64,000 bases of DNA from Acidobacteriota bacterium (GTDB lineage: Bacteria; Acidobacteriota; Vicinamibacteria; Vicinamibacterales; SCN-69-37), in contig CANIII010000008.1 in the NCBI GenBank assembly GCA_947467605.1, positions 82,001 to 146,000 on the forward strand, given 5' to 3'. Below are positions 48,726 to 56,660 of the stretch, in pieces (within the stretch, counting starts at the first letter, position 1; each line of letters starts with the position of its first letter). Below the pieces are notes generated by a model. That model had not been told where the DNA came from. It saw only the letters and a program-made list of their open reading frames with translations, and made no database searches. The position numbers were made by a program, and so were the translations under genes.

Positions 48726-51236
48726 GTGAAACTGTCTGCGGTTATCAAAACCCTTCTGCTGATTGCTGTCGCCGTTCCGGCACTGAATCAGGCGCCCGTT
48801 CGGGCCCAGACCGAGCCGACGCCAGCGCGCGCATTTCGCTCCTTCGCGCGCGGGTCGGGTAGCACGGGTCTTCCAGCCTCTACGGTTGTGGCGCTCCACA
48901 CCGATCGCGAAGGCACGATTTGGATCGCGACCTTCAACGGCACGGCGCGTGTGGAACACGGTGAAGTGGAGCGCATCGCTGGTGGGCCCGGTGGCGGAAA
49001 GGACGCGCCGGAGTCGGGCTCGATCTTTCGCATCATCGATCGCCGCGCTGGCGGCATCTATGTTTCGGGCAACAAGGGCCTGCACGCGTTCAATGGCACG
49101 CTGTGGACGCTGACACCGACGCCGGCGGAGTTCATTGACATCGCGGAAAACGCGGCTGGTGAAGTGGTCGCGCTCGATCGACGCGGCGGTCTCTACGTCA
49201 AACCCGTGGCGTCATCGCAGTGGACAGAGACTCACGGCGTCGTCGACGCGTACGAATTGCGCGCGTTGGCATCGACCGCCGATGGCCACGTGCTGGCCGC
49301 CGGCGCCGGTGGAGTCTTGCGAATTGACGGTGCGAACGTCACGCCACTCAGCCGCACCGGCGCGCCCTCGGCGTTGACGACGATGCTCGTCGCGAAAAGC
49401 GGTCGGGTCTGGGCCGGTGGTGAAGACGGACGACTCCATAGCTGGACGGACGCCGCAGGCTGGCAGAGTTTTGCCATTCCCAATTGGGATGGCGGTCGTA
49501 TTCGCACGCTCGGAGAAGATCGTCGTGGTCGTGTGTGGGCCGGCGGTGATAACGGGCGCGCAGGGTTTGGCAATGAGGCGACACCGTTTGAACGATGGAC
49601 GCCGGAAGTCGGCTTGAAGGCGTCGGCGATCACGGCGATCGCCGGCGATGCGACCGGCGGCGTGTGGTTTGGTTTCAACGGATCTGGCCTCCAGCAGTGG
49701 CTCGGTGAGGCGTGGACGCATCGCACATTCTGGCGAGAGCCCGGTGACGTCGACGCGCCAATAACCTTCAGCGTCCGCAGTACACCCGATGGCGGGTTTG
49801 TGGCGGGTGTGTTTAACCGCGGCGTGTGGAAGTCCGACGGCCACACACTCACCGCCTACGGCCGCGAGCAAGGCATCACGGAAGATGTGCGATTCGCCAT
49901 CGAGCCCGAACCAGGTGTGATCTGGGCGGGCACACGCTACGGCATCTTCGAAGGTCACGGCGGACGGTTTACCCGCACGCTCAAGTTGCCGACAGGATTT
50001 GTCACCGGTATCTTCCGCGCACCAGACGGCAAATGGTGGGCGGCCACGACCGCCGACGGCATCTTCGTGCGCAACGGCAGCGCGTGGGAGCCCTTCACGC
50101 CACTCAACACGCAGCTCGCCGGGTTCTCGTCAAACATCCGCGACATCCTGTGGCGACCGAATGGCGACGTCTGGATTGCCAGTGGTCGCGACCTGATTGT
50201 CTTTCCGCCTGATCTGTCGAAAGCCACACTGATCTCGTTGCCATCGCTCGTCTCGCAGCCGACGGCGCTGCTCGAACGTGGCGATGACGTCTGGGTCGGC
50301 GGCGTCGGCGGCATCGCCATCCTCAACGGCACCCAGTGGAGCACGGTGACGATGGAGGCCGGGTTGCCTGGCAACACCATCTATTCGCTCGCGCTCGACG
50401 GCGACAACTCGGTGTGGGCCGGCGGCGCCTCGGGTGTCGGTCACTTCAAGAATGATGTGTGGACGCTCTATGACGCGAGCAACGCGCTCATCTCCGAGGA
50501 GTGCAATACATTCGGCCTGCTCGTGCGGCCATCCGGCGAAGTGGTGGTGGGGACGATGTCGGGTCTGGCGGTGTTCAATCCGTCGATGACGCCGCAGCCG
50601 CAGTCGCCACTGCGGTTGTTCTGGCGCACGCCGACCATGTCGGCTGATGGCAAGGTCACGGTGCCGGCCGGCGATCGCCGCGTCAATCTGCAATGGAGCG
50701 CGCCGTGGCCGCGACCGGTCGAAGTGGAATTTCGCACCCGCATCGTCGAGATCAGCGCGGCGTGGAGTGAACCGCAGATGTCATCTGTGCTGCACGTTGA
50801 GAATCTTGGCGCCGGCACCTACACGGTGGAAGTGCAAGCGCGGTTTCAGCGGCCTGGCGCCACGGACTGGACGCCGCCGATTGCGGCGACCGTGATCGTG
50901 CAGCCGCGGATGTGGGAGACGATGTGGGCCCGCATTGGCGCGTTGTTCCTCGTGATGGTGGCCATCGCCGGTCTGATCCGCTGGCGCACCGCGCGGCTGG
51001 CCAGCCGCGCGCGCAAGCTCGAGGCGGCCGTGGCCGAGGCGCTCTCGTCGGCCAAGATTCTTCGGGGCTTGCTGCCCATCTGCGCGCACTGCAAGAAGGT
51101 GCGCGACGATCAGGGCTACTGGACGCGGATCGAGGACTACATCAGCCGACACAGCGAAGCCGACTTCAGCCACGGCTTCTGCCCGGACTGCATCGAGAAG
51201 CACTACGCCGAGCTCAACATGAAGGAGCTCGACTAG
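48726..51236 (+). CDS. Periplasmic beta-propeller sensor with one membrane helix and a Cys-rich C-terminal motif
   Basis: 836 residues: signal peptide, two-component-regulator-type propeller repeats (GTIWIATFNGTARVE; GRVWAGGEDGRLHSW; GGVWFGFNGSG; NSVWAGGASGVGH), a Y_Y_Y-like beta domain (RTRIVEISAAWSEPQ), one helix near residue 735 (GALFLVMVAIAGLIRW) and a short coiled coil. The tail LLPICAHCKKVRDDQGYW, with SHGFCPDCIEKHY, is the Cys-rich domain often found at the end of PAS or response-regulator proteins. No kinase, GGDEF or DNA-binding output is present. Divergent from dsbD with 27 bp between starts. Confidence 0.85.
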   Translation: MKLSAVIKTLLLIAVAVPALNQAPVRAQTEPTPARAFRSFARGSGSTGLPASTVVALHTDREGTIWIATFNGTARVEHGEVERIAGGPGGGKDAPESGSIFRIIDRRAGGIYVSGNKGLHAFNGTLWTLTPTPAEFIDIAENAAGEVVALDRRGGLYVKPVASSQWTETHGVVDAYELRALASTADGHVLAAGAGGVLRIDGANVTPLSRTGAPSALTTMLVAKSGRVWAGGEDGRLHSWTDAAGWQSFAIPNWDGGRIRTLGEDRRGRVWAGGDNGRAGFGNEATPFERWTPEVGLKASAITAIAGDATGGVWFGFNGSGLQQWLGEAWTHRTFWREPGDVDAPITFSVRSTPDGGFVAGVFNRGVWKSDGHTLTAYGREQGITEDVRFAIEPEPGVIWAGTRYGIFEGHGGRFTRTLKLPTGFVTGIFRAPDGKWWAATTADGIFVRNGSAWEPFTPLNTQLAGFSSNIRDILWRPNGDVWIASGRDLIVFPPDLSKATLISLPSLVSQPTALLERGDDVWVGGVGGIAILNGTQWSTVTMEAGLPGNTIYSLALDGDNSVWAGGASGVGHFKNDVWTLYDASNALISEECNTFGLLVRPSGEVVVGTMSGLAVFNPSMTPQPQSPLRLFWRTPTMSADGKVTVPAGDRRVNLQWSAPWPRPVEVEFRTRIVEISAAWSEPQMSSVLHVENLGAGTYTVEVQARFQRPGATDWTPPIAATVIVQPRMWETMWARIGALFLVMVAIAGLIRWRTARLASRARKLEAAVAEALSSAKILRGLLPICAHCKKVRDDQGYWTRIEDYISRHSEADFSHGFCPDCIEKHYAELNMKELD

Positions 51237-51304
51237 CGCCGCTGGACCGTGGCGAACGAGTACTGATAACCTAGGAAATTCAGTCGCCTACTCGACTTCC
51301 TTGC

Positions 51305-51378
51305 TGGGACGTCGTTCAACGGTAGGACACCTGCCTCTGGAGCAGGTTATTGGGGTTCGAATCCCTGCGTCCCAGCCA
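51305..51378 (+). tRNA. tRNA-Gln (anticodon CTG)
   Basis: 74 nt including encoded CCA. Acceptor TGGGACG pairs with CGTCCCA (51368-51374), with U1 as is usual for tRNA-Gln. Anticodon stem CCTGC/GCAGG, loop CTCTGGA giving CUG, reading CAG. T arm GGGTTCGAATCCC-type. Confidence 0.95.
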
Positions 51379-51414
51379 ACTTCGCTCGCTACCGCCGCCA
51401 AGCCAAAAAATAAG

Positions 51415-51468
51415 GAAAACCTGATAACCCGCAGTGTCCCTGCAGAGTGTAAGACCCCGTAGGTTTTC
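51415..51468 (+). terminator. Structured element between tRNA-Gln and the sorting-tag protein gene
   Basis: GAAAACCT (51415-51422) pairs perfectly with AGGTTTTC (51461-51468), enclosing a small hairpin GCAG-N5-CTGC (51431-51443). A run GTTTTT follows at 51471-51476. It could end tRNA-Gln transcription, or be a leader structure of the surface-protein mRNA whose ATG is 31 bases on. The 38-base loop is long for a classical terminator. Confidence 0.4.
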
Positions 51469-51499
51469 ACGTTTTTATCGTTTGCCTCTGGGGGTCCTG

Positions 51500-52219
51500 A
51501 TGCGTTCGTCTATCTTGAAGAACATGTTCCGATTGCTGCTGCCGGCTATTGCGGTGTTTGTGCTCCTCGGCGTGACGCCGACGGCGGCGCAGGCGCAGGT
51601 CACGATCACGCCCGGCACTGGCAGCTATGTGGACACCGTCGGTGATGTGGTCTCGCTGCAGCTGAGCTCGACCGGCGGCACCTCGCCCTACACCTACACG
51701 ATCACCTCCGGCACACTGCCGACCGGCACGACGCTGAGTGCGTCGGGTCTGTTCTCCGGCACCTACACGGCGACGGGCACGTTCGTCTTCACCATTCGAT
51801 CCACCAGCGCCAATAGCCTCACTGGCACGGCCACCATCACTCTGCAGATCTACCCGGCGCTCTCGGTCACTGTGCCGGCTGCAATTTCAACGATGCGCGT
51901 CGGCACGGCCGTCTCGACGGCCTTCACCGGCGTCGGCGGTTCAGGCGCGCCGTACACCTTCCGCCTCGCGGCAGGCACGTTGCCCCCAGGCCTCACGCTC
52001 TCCTCAGCGGGTGCCCTGACCGGCACGCCGACGACAGCTGCCGCCTTCTCCTTCACGATCGCCGTCGCCGACAGCGTCACCAACGAAACCACGCAGATCG
52101 TGACCGGAACCGTGGCCGTCGCCGCGCCGACCATGCCGCAGTGGGGCCTGTTGCTGCTCGCGATGGGCTTGATCGCCCTGGCCGTTCGTTCGATGTCATC
52201 ACGCCTCGTGGCGCGGTGA
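51500..52219 (+). CDS. Surface protein with Ig-like repeats and an IPTL/MPQW-type C-terminal sorting tag
   Basis: 239 residues from ATG 51500, with GGGGG five bases upstream. Signal peptide (FRLLLPAIAVFVLLGVTPTA), then two putative Ig (He_PIG) repeats: SPYTYTITSGTLPTGTTLS and APYTFRLAAGTLPPGLTLS about 86 residues apart. The C-terminus is a tripartite tag: PTMPQWG (210-216), hydrophobic helix (217-229), and a basic end RSMSSRLVAR, matching the exosortase-recognised IPTLxxWG-CTERM pattern with Met-Pro-Gln in the motif. Its stop overlaps the next gene's GTG, and an exosortase-like gene is two genes on, so it is the likely sorted substrate. Without the tag one would call it a generic Ig-like exported protein. 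Confidence 0.82.
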   Translation: MRSSILKNMFRLLLPAIAVFVLLGVTPTAAQAQVTITPGTGSYVDTVGDVVSLQLSSTGGTSPYTYTITSGTLPTGTTLSASGLFSGTYTATGTFVFTIRSTSANSLTGTATITLQIYPALSVTVPAAISTMRVGTAVSTAFTGVGGSGAPYTFRLAAGTLPPGLTLSSAGALTGTPTTAAAFSFTIAVADSVTNETTQIVTGTVAVAAPTMPQWGLLLLAMGLIALAVRSMSSRLVAR

Positions 52220-52632
52220 GCACCCCGGTAGGTGTGCCCCAGGGAATCAGCGATTCCCTGGCGCCGTCATCGGCCCTCGAAACAGGCCCGCTCACGTCGC
52301 TCGGTCGCGAAGTCGTCGTCGACGCGCACGGTTGTGACCCGGCGCTGTTGCGCTCGGTCGACACCCTAAAACGACTCTTCGATCGCGTGATCGACGAACT
52401 GGACCTGCGGCCAGTGGATCAGTGCTGGCATCAGTTTCCAGAGCCGGGTGGCGTCACGGGCATGGTGCTACTGAGTGAGTCGCATCTGACGGTGCACACG
52501 TTCCCCGAACATGGCACCGCCACGTTCAACCTGTATTGCTGCCGCCCACGGCCGGATTGGCCGTGGGCCGCACGCCTCCAGGAAACCATCGGCGCCGTCT
52601 CCGCCGACGTCAGAACCTTTTCTCGCGGCTAA
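52216..52632 (+). CDS. speD: S-adenosylmethionine decarboxylase proenzyme (SpeD, short class)
   Basis: 138 residues from GTG 52216, overlapping the previous stop. Pyruvoyl enzyme that converts AdoMet to decarboxylated AdoMet, the aminopropyl donor. Self-cleavage site LSESH with Ser89 as future pyruvoyl, His94 (LTVHTFPEHG) and Cys109 (LYCC); Ser-His and His-Cys spacings of 5 and 15 equal those of the Thermotoga-type enzyme, so it should process itself. N-terminal ~28 residues are extra, after which LGREVVVDAHGCD starts the family. No speE is in the window; instead it sits between a sorted protein and an exosortase-methyltransferase. Polyamine synthesis is the default role, but context suggests a dedicated one. 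Confidence 0.85.
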   Translation: MSTPVGVPQGISDSLAPSSALETGPLTSLGREVVVDAHGCDPALLRSVDTLKRLFDRVIDELDLRPVDQCWHQFPEPGGVTGMVLLSESHLTVHTFPEHGTATFNLYCCRPRPDWPWAARLQETIGAVSADVRTFSRG

Positions 52633-52686
52633 CGTCTTTCGGCGGCGCTCGGCGTCGTCAGCGACGACGTGCACCACAATAGGGAT

Positions 52687-54855
52687 ATGCGACCGCTGAT
52701 GGCGATGCGTCTCTCGGCCCCTGCGCGATTCGCCCTCCGAGCCGTCGCGCTCGGCCTCGCACTGTTCGGTCTGCTGCGGCTGCCGTGGGTAGACCGCACC
52801 CTGATTCGCGGCCTCATCGATCTGCAGACGTCACTCGCGCACTGGTATGGCGCGCCGATTGTGACGACCGTGGCGATCGATTCCAGCTGCAGCGGCACGG
52901 ACGTCATGGCCCTCTGCCTGGGAATCACGCTGACGTATCCCGTCCGAGCCCGCTGGCGTTGGCTCGGTGCGGCGGGCGGCATGGCGCTCATCCTCGTGCT
53001 CAATACGATTCGCATCGGCACGCTGCTGGCCGCAGCCGCGTCAGCGCCGGCTGCGTTCAACCCACTGCACGAGTTTGTCTGGCCCGCGATCCTTGCGGCG
53101 TGTGTGCTGGCGTACGTCTGGCAATGGATGCGCGTCGCCGACCGGCACCAAAGCATGGCGCCGTCATCGGGTGACAGCAGTGATTGGCGACGGTCGCTCC
53201 GCAGGTTTGGCTGGACGTCGGCGGCACTGCTGGGCCTGCACTTCGCGGCCGCACCGTGGCTGATGAACAGTGCCGCCAGCGACATCGCGAGCCGGTGGAC
53301 CGCACACGCGGCGGCGCTCGTGCTCTCCGCGATGCGCGTCACGGCCTCGTCGAACGGACCGTTCCTCTACACCGCGCGCGGGGCGTTTGTCGTCACCGGC
53401 GAGTGCTTGCTGACGCCGCTGCTGCCACTGGTCCTCGCGGCCCTCGTGACGATCCCGATGCAGCGGCTTCAACGTGCCGCGTGGGCCGTGGCCCTGCTGC
53501 CGATGTTCTTCGCTCTCGGCGTGCTGCGCGTGTTGGTGTTGGCCGTGCCTGCGGAAATCATCGCGCAACCACTGCCGCTCATGCACGGGTTCTTTCAGAT
53601 GGTACTGGCCCTTGCGCTGTTGTACACCGCCGCATGGATCACGCGCGATCGACGCGGTGCTGTTGTGCCGCGATGGGTTGGTGCCGTGTCGGCGGCCGCA
53701 GTCGCGGCTGCGGTGCTCGGACCAACACTCGGCCGGATTGACGTGTGGATCGTTGCGCATCTGACGCCGATCGTGCCGCATGGGCTGACGTCGTTGATGC
53801 TGCCTAATGATCCGCAGGGCGTCCTCCTGCTGATGCCCGCGTATCAGATTGGACTGCTGATCGGGCTCTGGGTGGCGTTGCGCGCGGAGCGCAAGGTGCG
53901 CGCAATGGCGATCGGCGTGATCCTGCTTGTGATCACTGAGGTGTGCTGTCTGATCGCGGTTGGGCACTGGATCGCATGGACATCAGGCGTGCCGCACGCG
54001 TTGATTCTGCGCGCCTGGAGCATCAGCGTTCCGGTGGCACTGGCGTGGGCCGTGTTCATGTCGGGTGAGACCGGCGAGCGCGTGGGCAGCCCCGCCTACC
54101 TGAATTTCTGGGACGGCGTCGGCCGAGAGTTTCCCGATCTCGGCGGTGCGGCGTCCACCGCGATGTACTTCGAGGACGAGTCTCGCCTGATCCGCGAGCA
54201 TATCCCCGACCTCGCGTCCTGTCGCCTCTTCAAGACCGACCTGTGGGATGAGGCGCGCAACACGCGCATCATGCAGTGGGCGTCGTCACAGGGCGCGCGC
54301 ATCTACGGGATCGACATCTCGGAACCGACGCTGCGCATGGCCCGCGCGGAATTTCGTGACGTGACGCCGGGCTTTGTGGTCTCGGACGTTCGCCGCATTC
54401 CATTCGCGGATGGATCATTCGACGCGATCTACTCGATGGGCACGGTGGAACACTTCGAGGAAACCGACGCAGCGGTCCGCGAGATGGCGCGCGTGCTGCG
54501 ACCGGGTGGACGCATGATTCTCGGTGTGCCGAATCGCCGCGACCCATTTCTGCGGCCGCTGCTCGTGGCGGGCCTCTACGCCTGCGGACTCTACGACTAC
54601 GGATACGAGAAGTCGTACTCGCGCGCGTCGCTCAAAGCGATGCTCGAACAAGCCGGCATGACGGTGACCGCCGAAACCGGCATTCTGTTCATCCCTGGTT
54701 GGTTGCGCATGCTCGACCTGCTCTGCCACACGTCCTGCCGACCGCTCACACCGTTGACGCGCGCGATGGTCTGGCCATTCGCTGCGGTCTCGCGACACGC
54801 GCCGTGGCTACGGCGCCATGGCTATTTACTCGCGAGCGTCGGCGTCAAGCGCTGA
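52687..54855 (+). CDS. Double exosortase-like membrane protein fused to a SAM-dependent methyltransferase
   Basis: 722 residues from ATG 52687 (in-frame ATGs at 52699 and 52705 are alternatives). Residues 1-150 are an exosortase/archaeosortase module: IDSSCSGTDVMALCLG with Cys68, VLNTIRIGTL with Arg109, NPLHEFVWP with His128. Residues 173-322 repeat the layout: GECLLTPLLPL with Cys240, GVLRVLVLAVP with Arg281, PLMHGFFQMV with His300. Further helices run to about 458. Residues 465-722 are a type 11 class I methyltransferase (IYGIDISEPTLRMARAEF; FDAIYSMGTVEHFEE; RVLRPGGRMILGVPNRRDP). It probably cleaves and re-anchors the tagged protein of 51500-52219 and modifies something with AdoMet. The fusion is odd; an assembly join is unlikely since the frame is continuous. 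Confidence 0.82.
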   Translation: MRPLMAMRLSAPARFALRAVALGLALFGLLRLPWVDRTLIRGLIDLQTSLAHWYGAPIVTTVAIDSSCSGTDVMALCLGITLTYPVRARWRWLGAAGGMALILVLNTIRIGTLLAAAASAPAAFNPLHEFVWPAILAACVLAYVWQWMRVADRHQSMAPSSGDSSDWRRSLRRFGWTSAALLGLHFAAAPWLMNSAASDIASRWTAHAAALVLSAMRVTASSNGPFLYTARGAFVVTGECLLTPLLPLVLAALVTIPMQRLQRAAWAVALLPMFFALGVLRVLVLAVPAEIIAQPLPLMHGFFQMVLALALLYTAAWITRDRRGAVVPRWVGAVSAAAVAAAVLGPTLGRIDVWIVAHLTPIVPHGLTSLMLPNDPQGVLLLMPAYQIGLLIGLWVALRAERKVRAMAIGVILLVITEVCCLIAVGHWIAWTSGVPHALILRAWSISVPVALAWAVFMSGETGERVGSPAYLNFWDGVGREFPDLGGAASTAMYFEDESRLIREHIPDLASCRLFKTDLWDEARNTRIMQWASSQGARIYGIDISEPTLRMARAEFRDVTPGFVVSDVRRIPFADGSFDAIYSMGTVEHFEETDAAVREMARVLRPGGRMILGVPNRRDPFLRPLLVAGLYACGLYDYGYEKSYSRASLKAMLEQAGMTVTAETGILFIPGWLRMLDLLCHTSCRPLTPLTRAMVWPFAAVSRHAPWLRRHGYLLASVGVKR

Positions 54856-55751
54856 ACAGAAGCCAGTCGGCGCCCGACAACGCTCCCATCCGCATCGCTC
54901 ACCGGATTGACCGGCACACACAGCACGGTCCCCTCGCGACGCGAGATGACGTTGCTGGCCACGAGCGCGCGCATCATCCAGATGGCAACTGCCACCGTCG
55001 GGCATTCGACGCCAAGCCAGCCGACGCACCGATGCGGGGACGCTCGAAGCTCCGTCTCGCGCACCACCGCCTCAGCCATGCGGTCGGCCAGGCCCCGCAC
55101 ACGATCGTTCATCACGTCATCGTCGAGCAGCGCCGGCACGATGAGCGGCATGTCGATCGCCATGGTCTCGAACAACGCCGCCACCTTCTTCTGCTGAGGT
55201 CGCGACATGTGCGCGAGCAAATAGTGCGACGTCTTTGCGATGACGGTGACGACGTTCTTGATTTCCTTCTCCAGGCGATAGTGCGGGCCCGCCGGTAGAT
55301 CGAGTGTGGCGCCACTTGTGCGCGCGCTGACGTTTTCCATCACGATGGCACGCATCAACCAGGACGCCATGCTCTCGCTGAGACACCCGACGCGAACCCA
55401 ACCCGGAACCGGCGAGGGCTGCACGGGAAGCTCGGTCACCATCCGCACACCACGACAGATCTCGTGAACGACGCGATCGTAGCCATCAGGGTCGGCATCG
55501 ATCTCCGCTTGTGACGCCGGCTCGAGCAGAGTGCCCTTGTGTGGGGGGCCGCCCGCCATCGCGAGGTCGCAGAACGAGGCCCACATCTGATTCCACGCGA
55601 CCTTGCCATCAGCGCCGAACTTCAAGCCCGCCGATCCCATCGAAACAGGCCGCACGTCGTCGCACCGGTCCTGATAGAGCTCCGGCAGCATCGTCTTGAG
55701 CCGGATCTCAAGCGCAGCCAACTCCCTCTCGTCGTCAGACCCCCGCGCCAT
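54822..55751 (-). CDS. Conserved protein of unknown function with an internal repeat
   Basis: 309 residues, no signal peptide or clear membrane helix. N-terminal block MLPELYQDRCDDVRPVSMGS and WASFCDLAMAGGPPHKGTLL. Two copies of a ~38-residue unit: 117-154 (GWVRVGCLSESMASWLMRAI, VMENV) and 244-282 (GWLGVECPTVAVAIWMMRAL, VASNV), matching at G, C, W, R, N, G and P with a constant offset of 127. Several Cys and His (AKTSHYLLAHM) might bind metal. It converges on the exosortase fusion, its 3' end overlapping that gene by 34 bases. I do not recognise a named family. Confidence 0.75.
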   Translation of the reverse strand: MARGSDDERELAALEIRLKTMLPELYQDRCDDVRPVSMGSAGLKFGADGKVAWNQMWASFCDLAMAGGPPHKGTLLEPASQAEIDADPDGYDRVVHEICRGVRMVTELPVQPSPVPGWVRVGCLSESMASWLMRAIVMENVSARTSGATLDLPAGPHYRLEKEIKNVVTVIAKTSHYLLAHMSRPQQKKVAALFETMAIDMPLIVPALLDDDVMNDRVRGLADRMAEAVVRETELRASPHRCVGWLGVECPTVAVAIWMMRALVASNVISRREGTVLCVPVNPVSDADGSVVGRRLASVQRLTPTLASK

Positions 55752-55811
55752 CGGTCCACTCTAATTCTTTTCGCGCTGCCACAATATCCACACCCCCACT
55801 TCCGTCTACAT

Positions 55812-56345
55812 ATGCAGGTGAAGGCGCAGGATCAGCAGATCGCAGACGTCGTGACTCGCGAGAGGTCACGGCTGGGCCAGTTTATTCGCCGGCGCGTGCC
55901 CGATCCTCGTGATGCCGAAGACATCCTGCAGGACGTTTTCTCAGAGCTTGTGGAAGCCAATCGGCGACTGATGCCGATCGACCACATCACGGGCTGGCTC
56001 TTTCGTGTGGCGCGCAATCGCATCACTGACCTCTTCCGGAAGAAGAAGCCGGATGAGCTGTTGCACATGGAAGATCTGTTGCCGTCACTAGACGCCGGGC
56101 CGGATGCGCTCTATCAGCAACGCGCGCTGCTCGACGAACTGGAGGTCGCGATTGACGACTTACCAGAAGACCAGCGCGCGGTGTTTGTCGCGCACGAGTT
56201 GGAAGGACGGAGCTTCAAGGACCTTGCGGCGGAGACTGGCGTGAGCATCAACACGCTGCTGTCGCGAAAGCGTTACGCGGTGCTGCATCTGCGCGAGCGG
56301 TTGCAGGCCACATATGACGAAGTGACGAAAGGACAGACACGATGA
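55812..56345 (+). CDS. ECF-type RNA polymerase sigma factor
   Basis: 177 residues from ATG 55812. Region 2 shows FIRRRVPDPRDAEDILQDVF and TGWLFRVARNRITDLFRKKK (the -10 binding helix); region 4 shows LPEDQRAVFVAHELEGRSFK and SINTLLSRKRYAVLHLRERL. No C-terminal extension. The next gene, overlapping by four bases, encodes a small membrane protein that could act as its anti-sigma or sensor, although it has no ZAS motif. Confidence 0.92.
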   Translation: MQVKAQDQQIADVVTRERSRLGQFIRRRVPDPRDAEDILQDVFSELVEANRRLMPIDHITGWLFRVARNRITDLFRKKKPDELLHMEDLLPSLDAGPDALYQQRALLDELEVAIDDLPEDQRAVFVAHELEGRSFKDLAAETGVSINTLLSRKRYAVLHLRERLQATYDEVTKGQTR

Positions 56346-56659
56346 GGAAGCACTGGATCTTTATCATCCCCGCCGCGATCGCGGGCATCATCATCTTCAC
56401 GTTCATCGGCGGCATGTCGGTGCAGTTGCTGTGGAACTGGCTGATGCCGTCGCTATTCGGTCTGCGCGAGGTCACGTTCTGGCAAGGGCTCGGGCTGCTC
56501 GCGTTGTGCCGCATCCTGTTCGGGGGGTTCGGCCGTGGCATGCACCGCGGCGCTGGCCATCGCCGGCCAGAAGATCGCGAACGATTCCGCGCGGCTGTGC
56601 GACGGCGATTCGGTTTTGATCCAGCCGTAAGCGACGCGCCAGGAACTGCCGGGAGCTAG
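56342..56659 (+). CDS. Small two-helix membrane protein beside the sigma factor
   Basis: 105 residues. Two hydrophobic segments (WIFIIPAAIAGIIIFTFIGG; FWQGLGLLALCRILFG) then a basic His/Arg-rich cytoplasmic tail (GMHRGAGHRRPEDRERFRAA). ATGA overlap with the sigma factor gene indicates co-translation. No cupredoxin or zinc-finger motif; an anti-sigma role is inferred only from position. Confidence 0.75.
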   Translation: MRKHWIFIIPAAIAGIIIFTFIGGMSVQLLWNWLMPSLFGLREVTFWQGLGLLALCRILFGGFGRGMHRGAGHRRPEDRERFRAAVRRRFGFDPAVSDAPGTAGS

Positions 56660-56660
56660 C

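Noticed and set aside
48699..49085. N-terminal extension of DsbD up to 49085
   Set aside because: It would overlap the divergent sensor gene, and a signal peptide begins exactly at the ATG at 48698.
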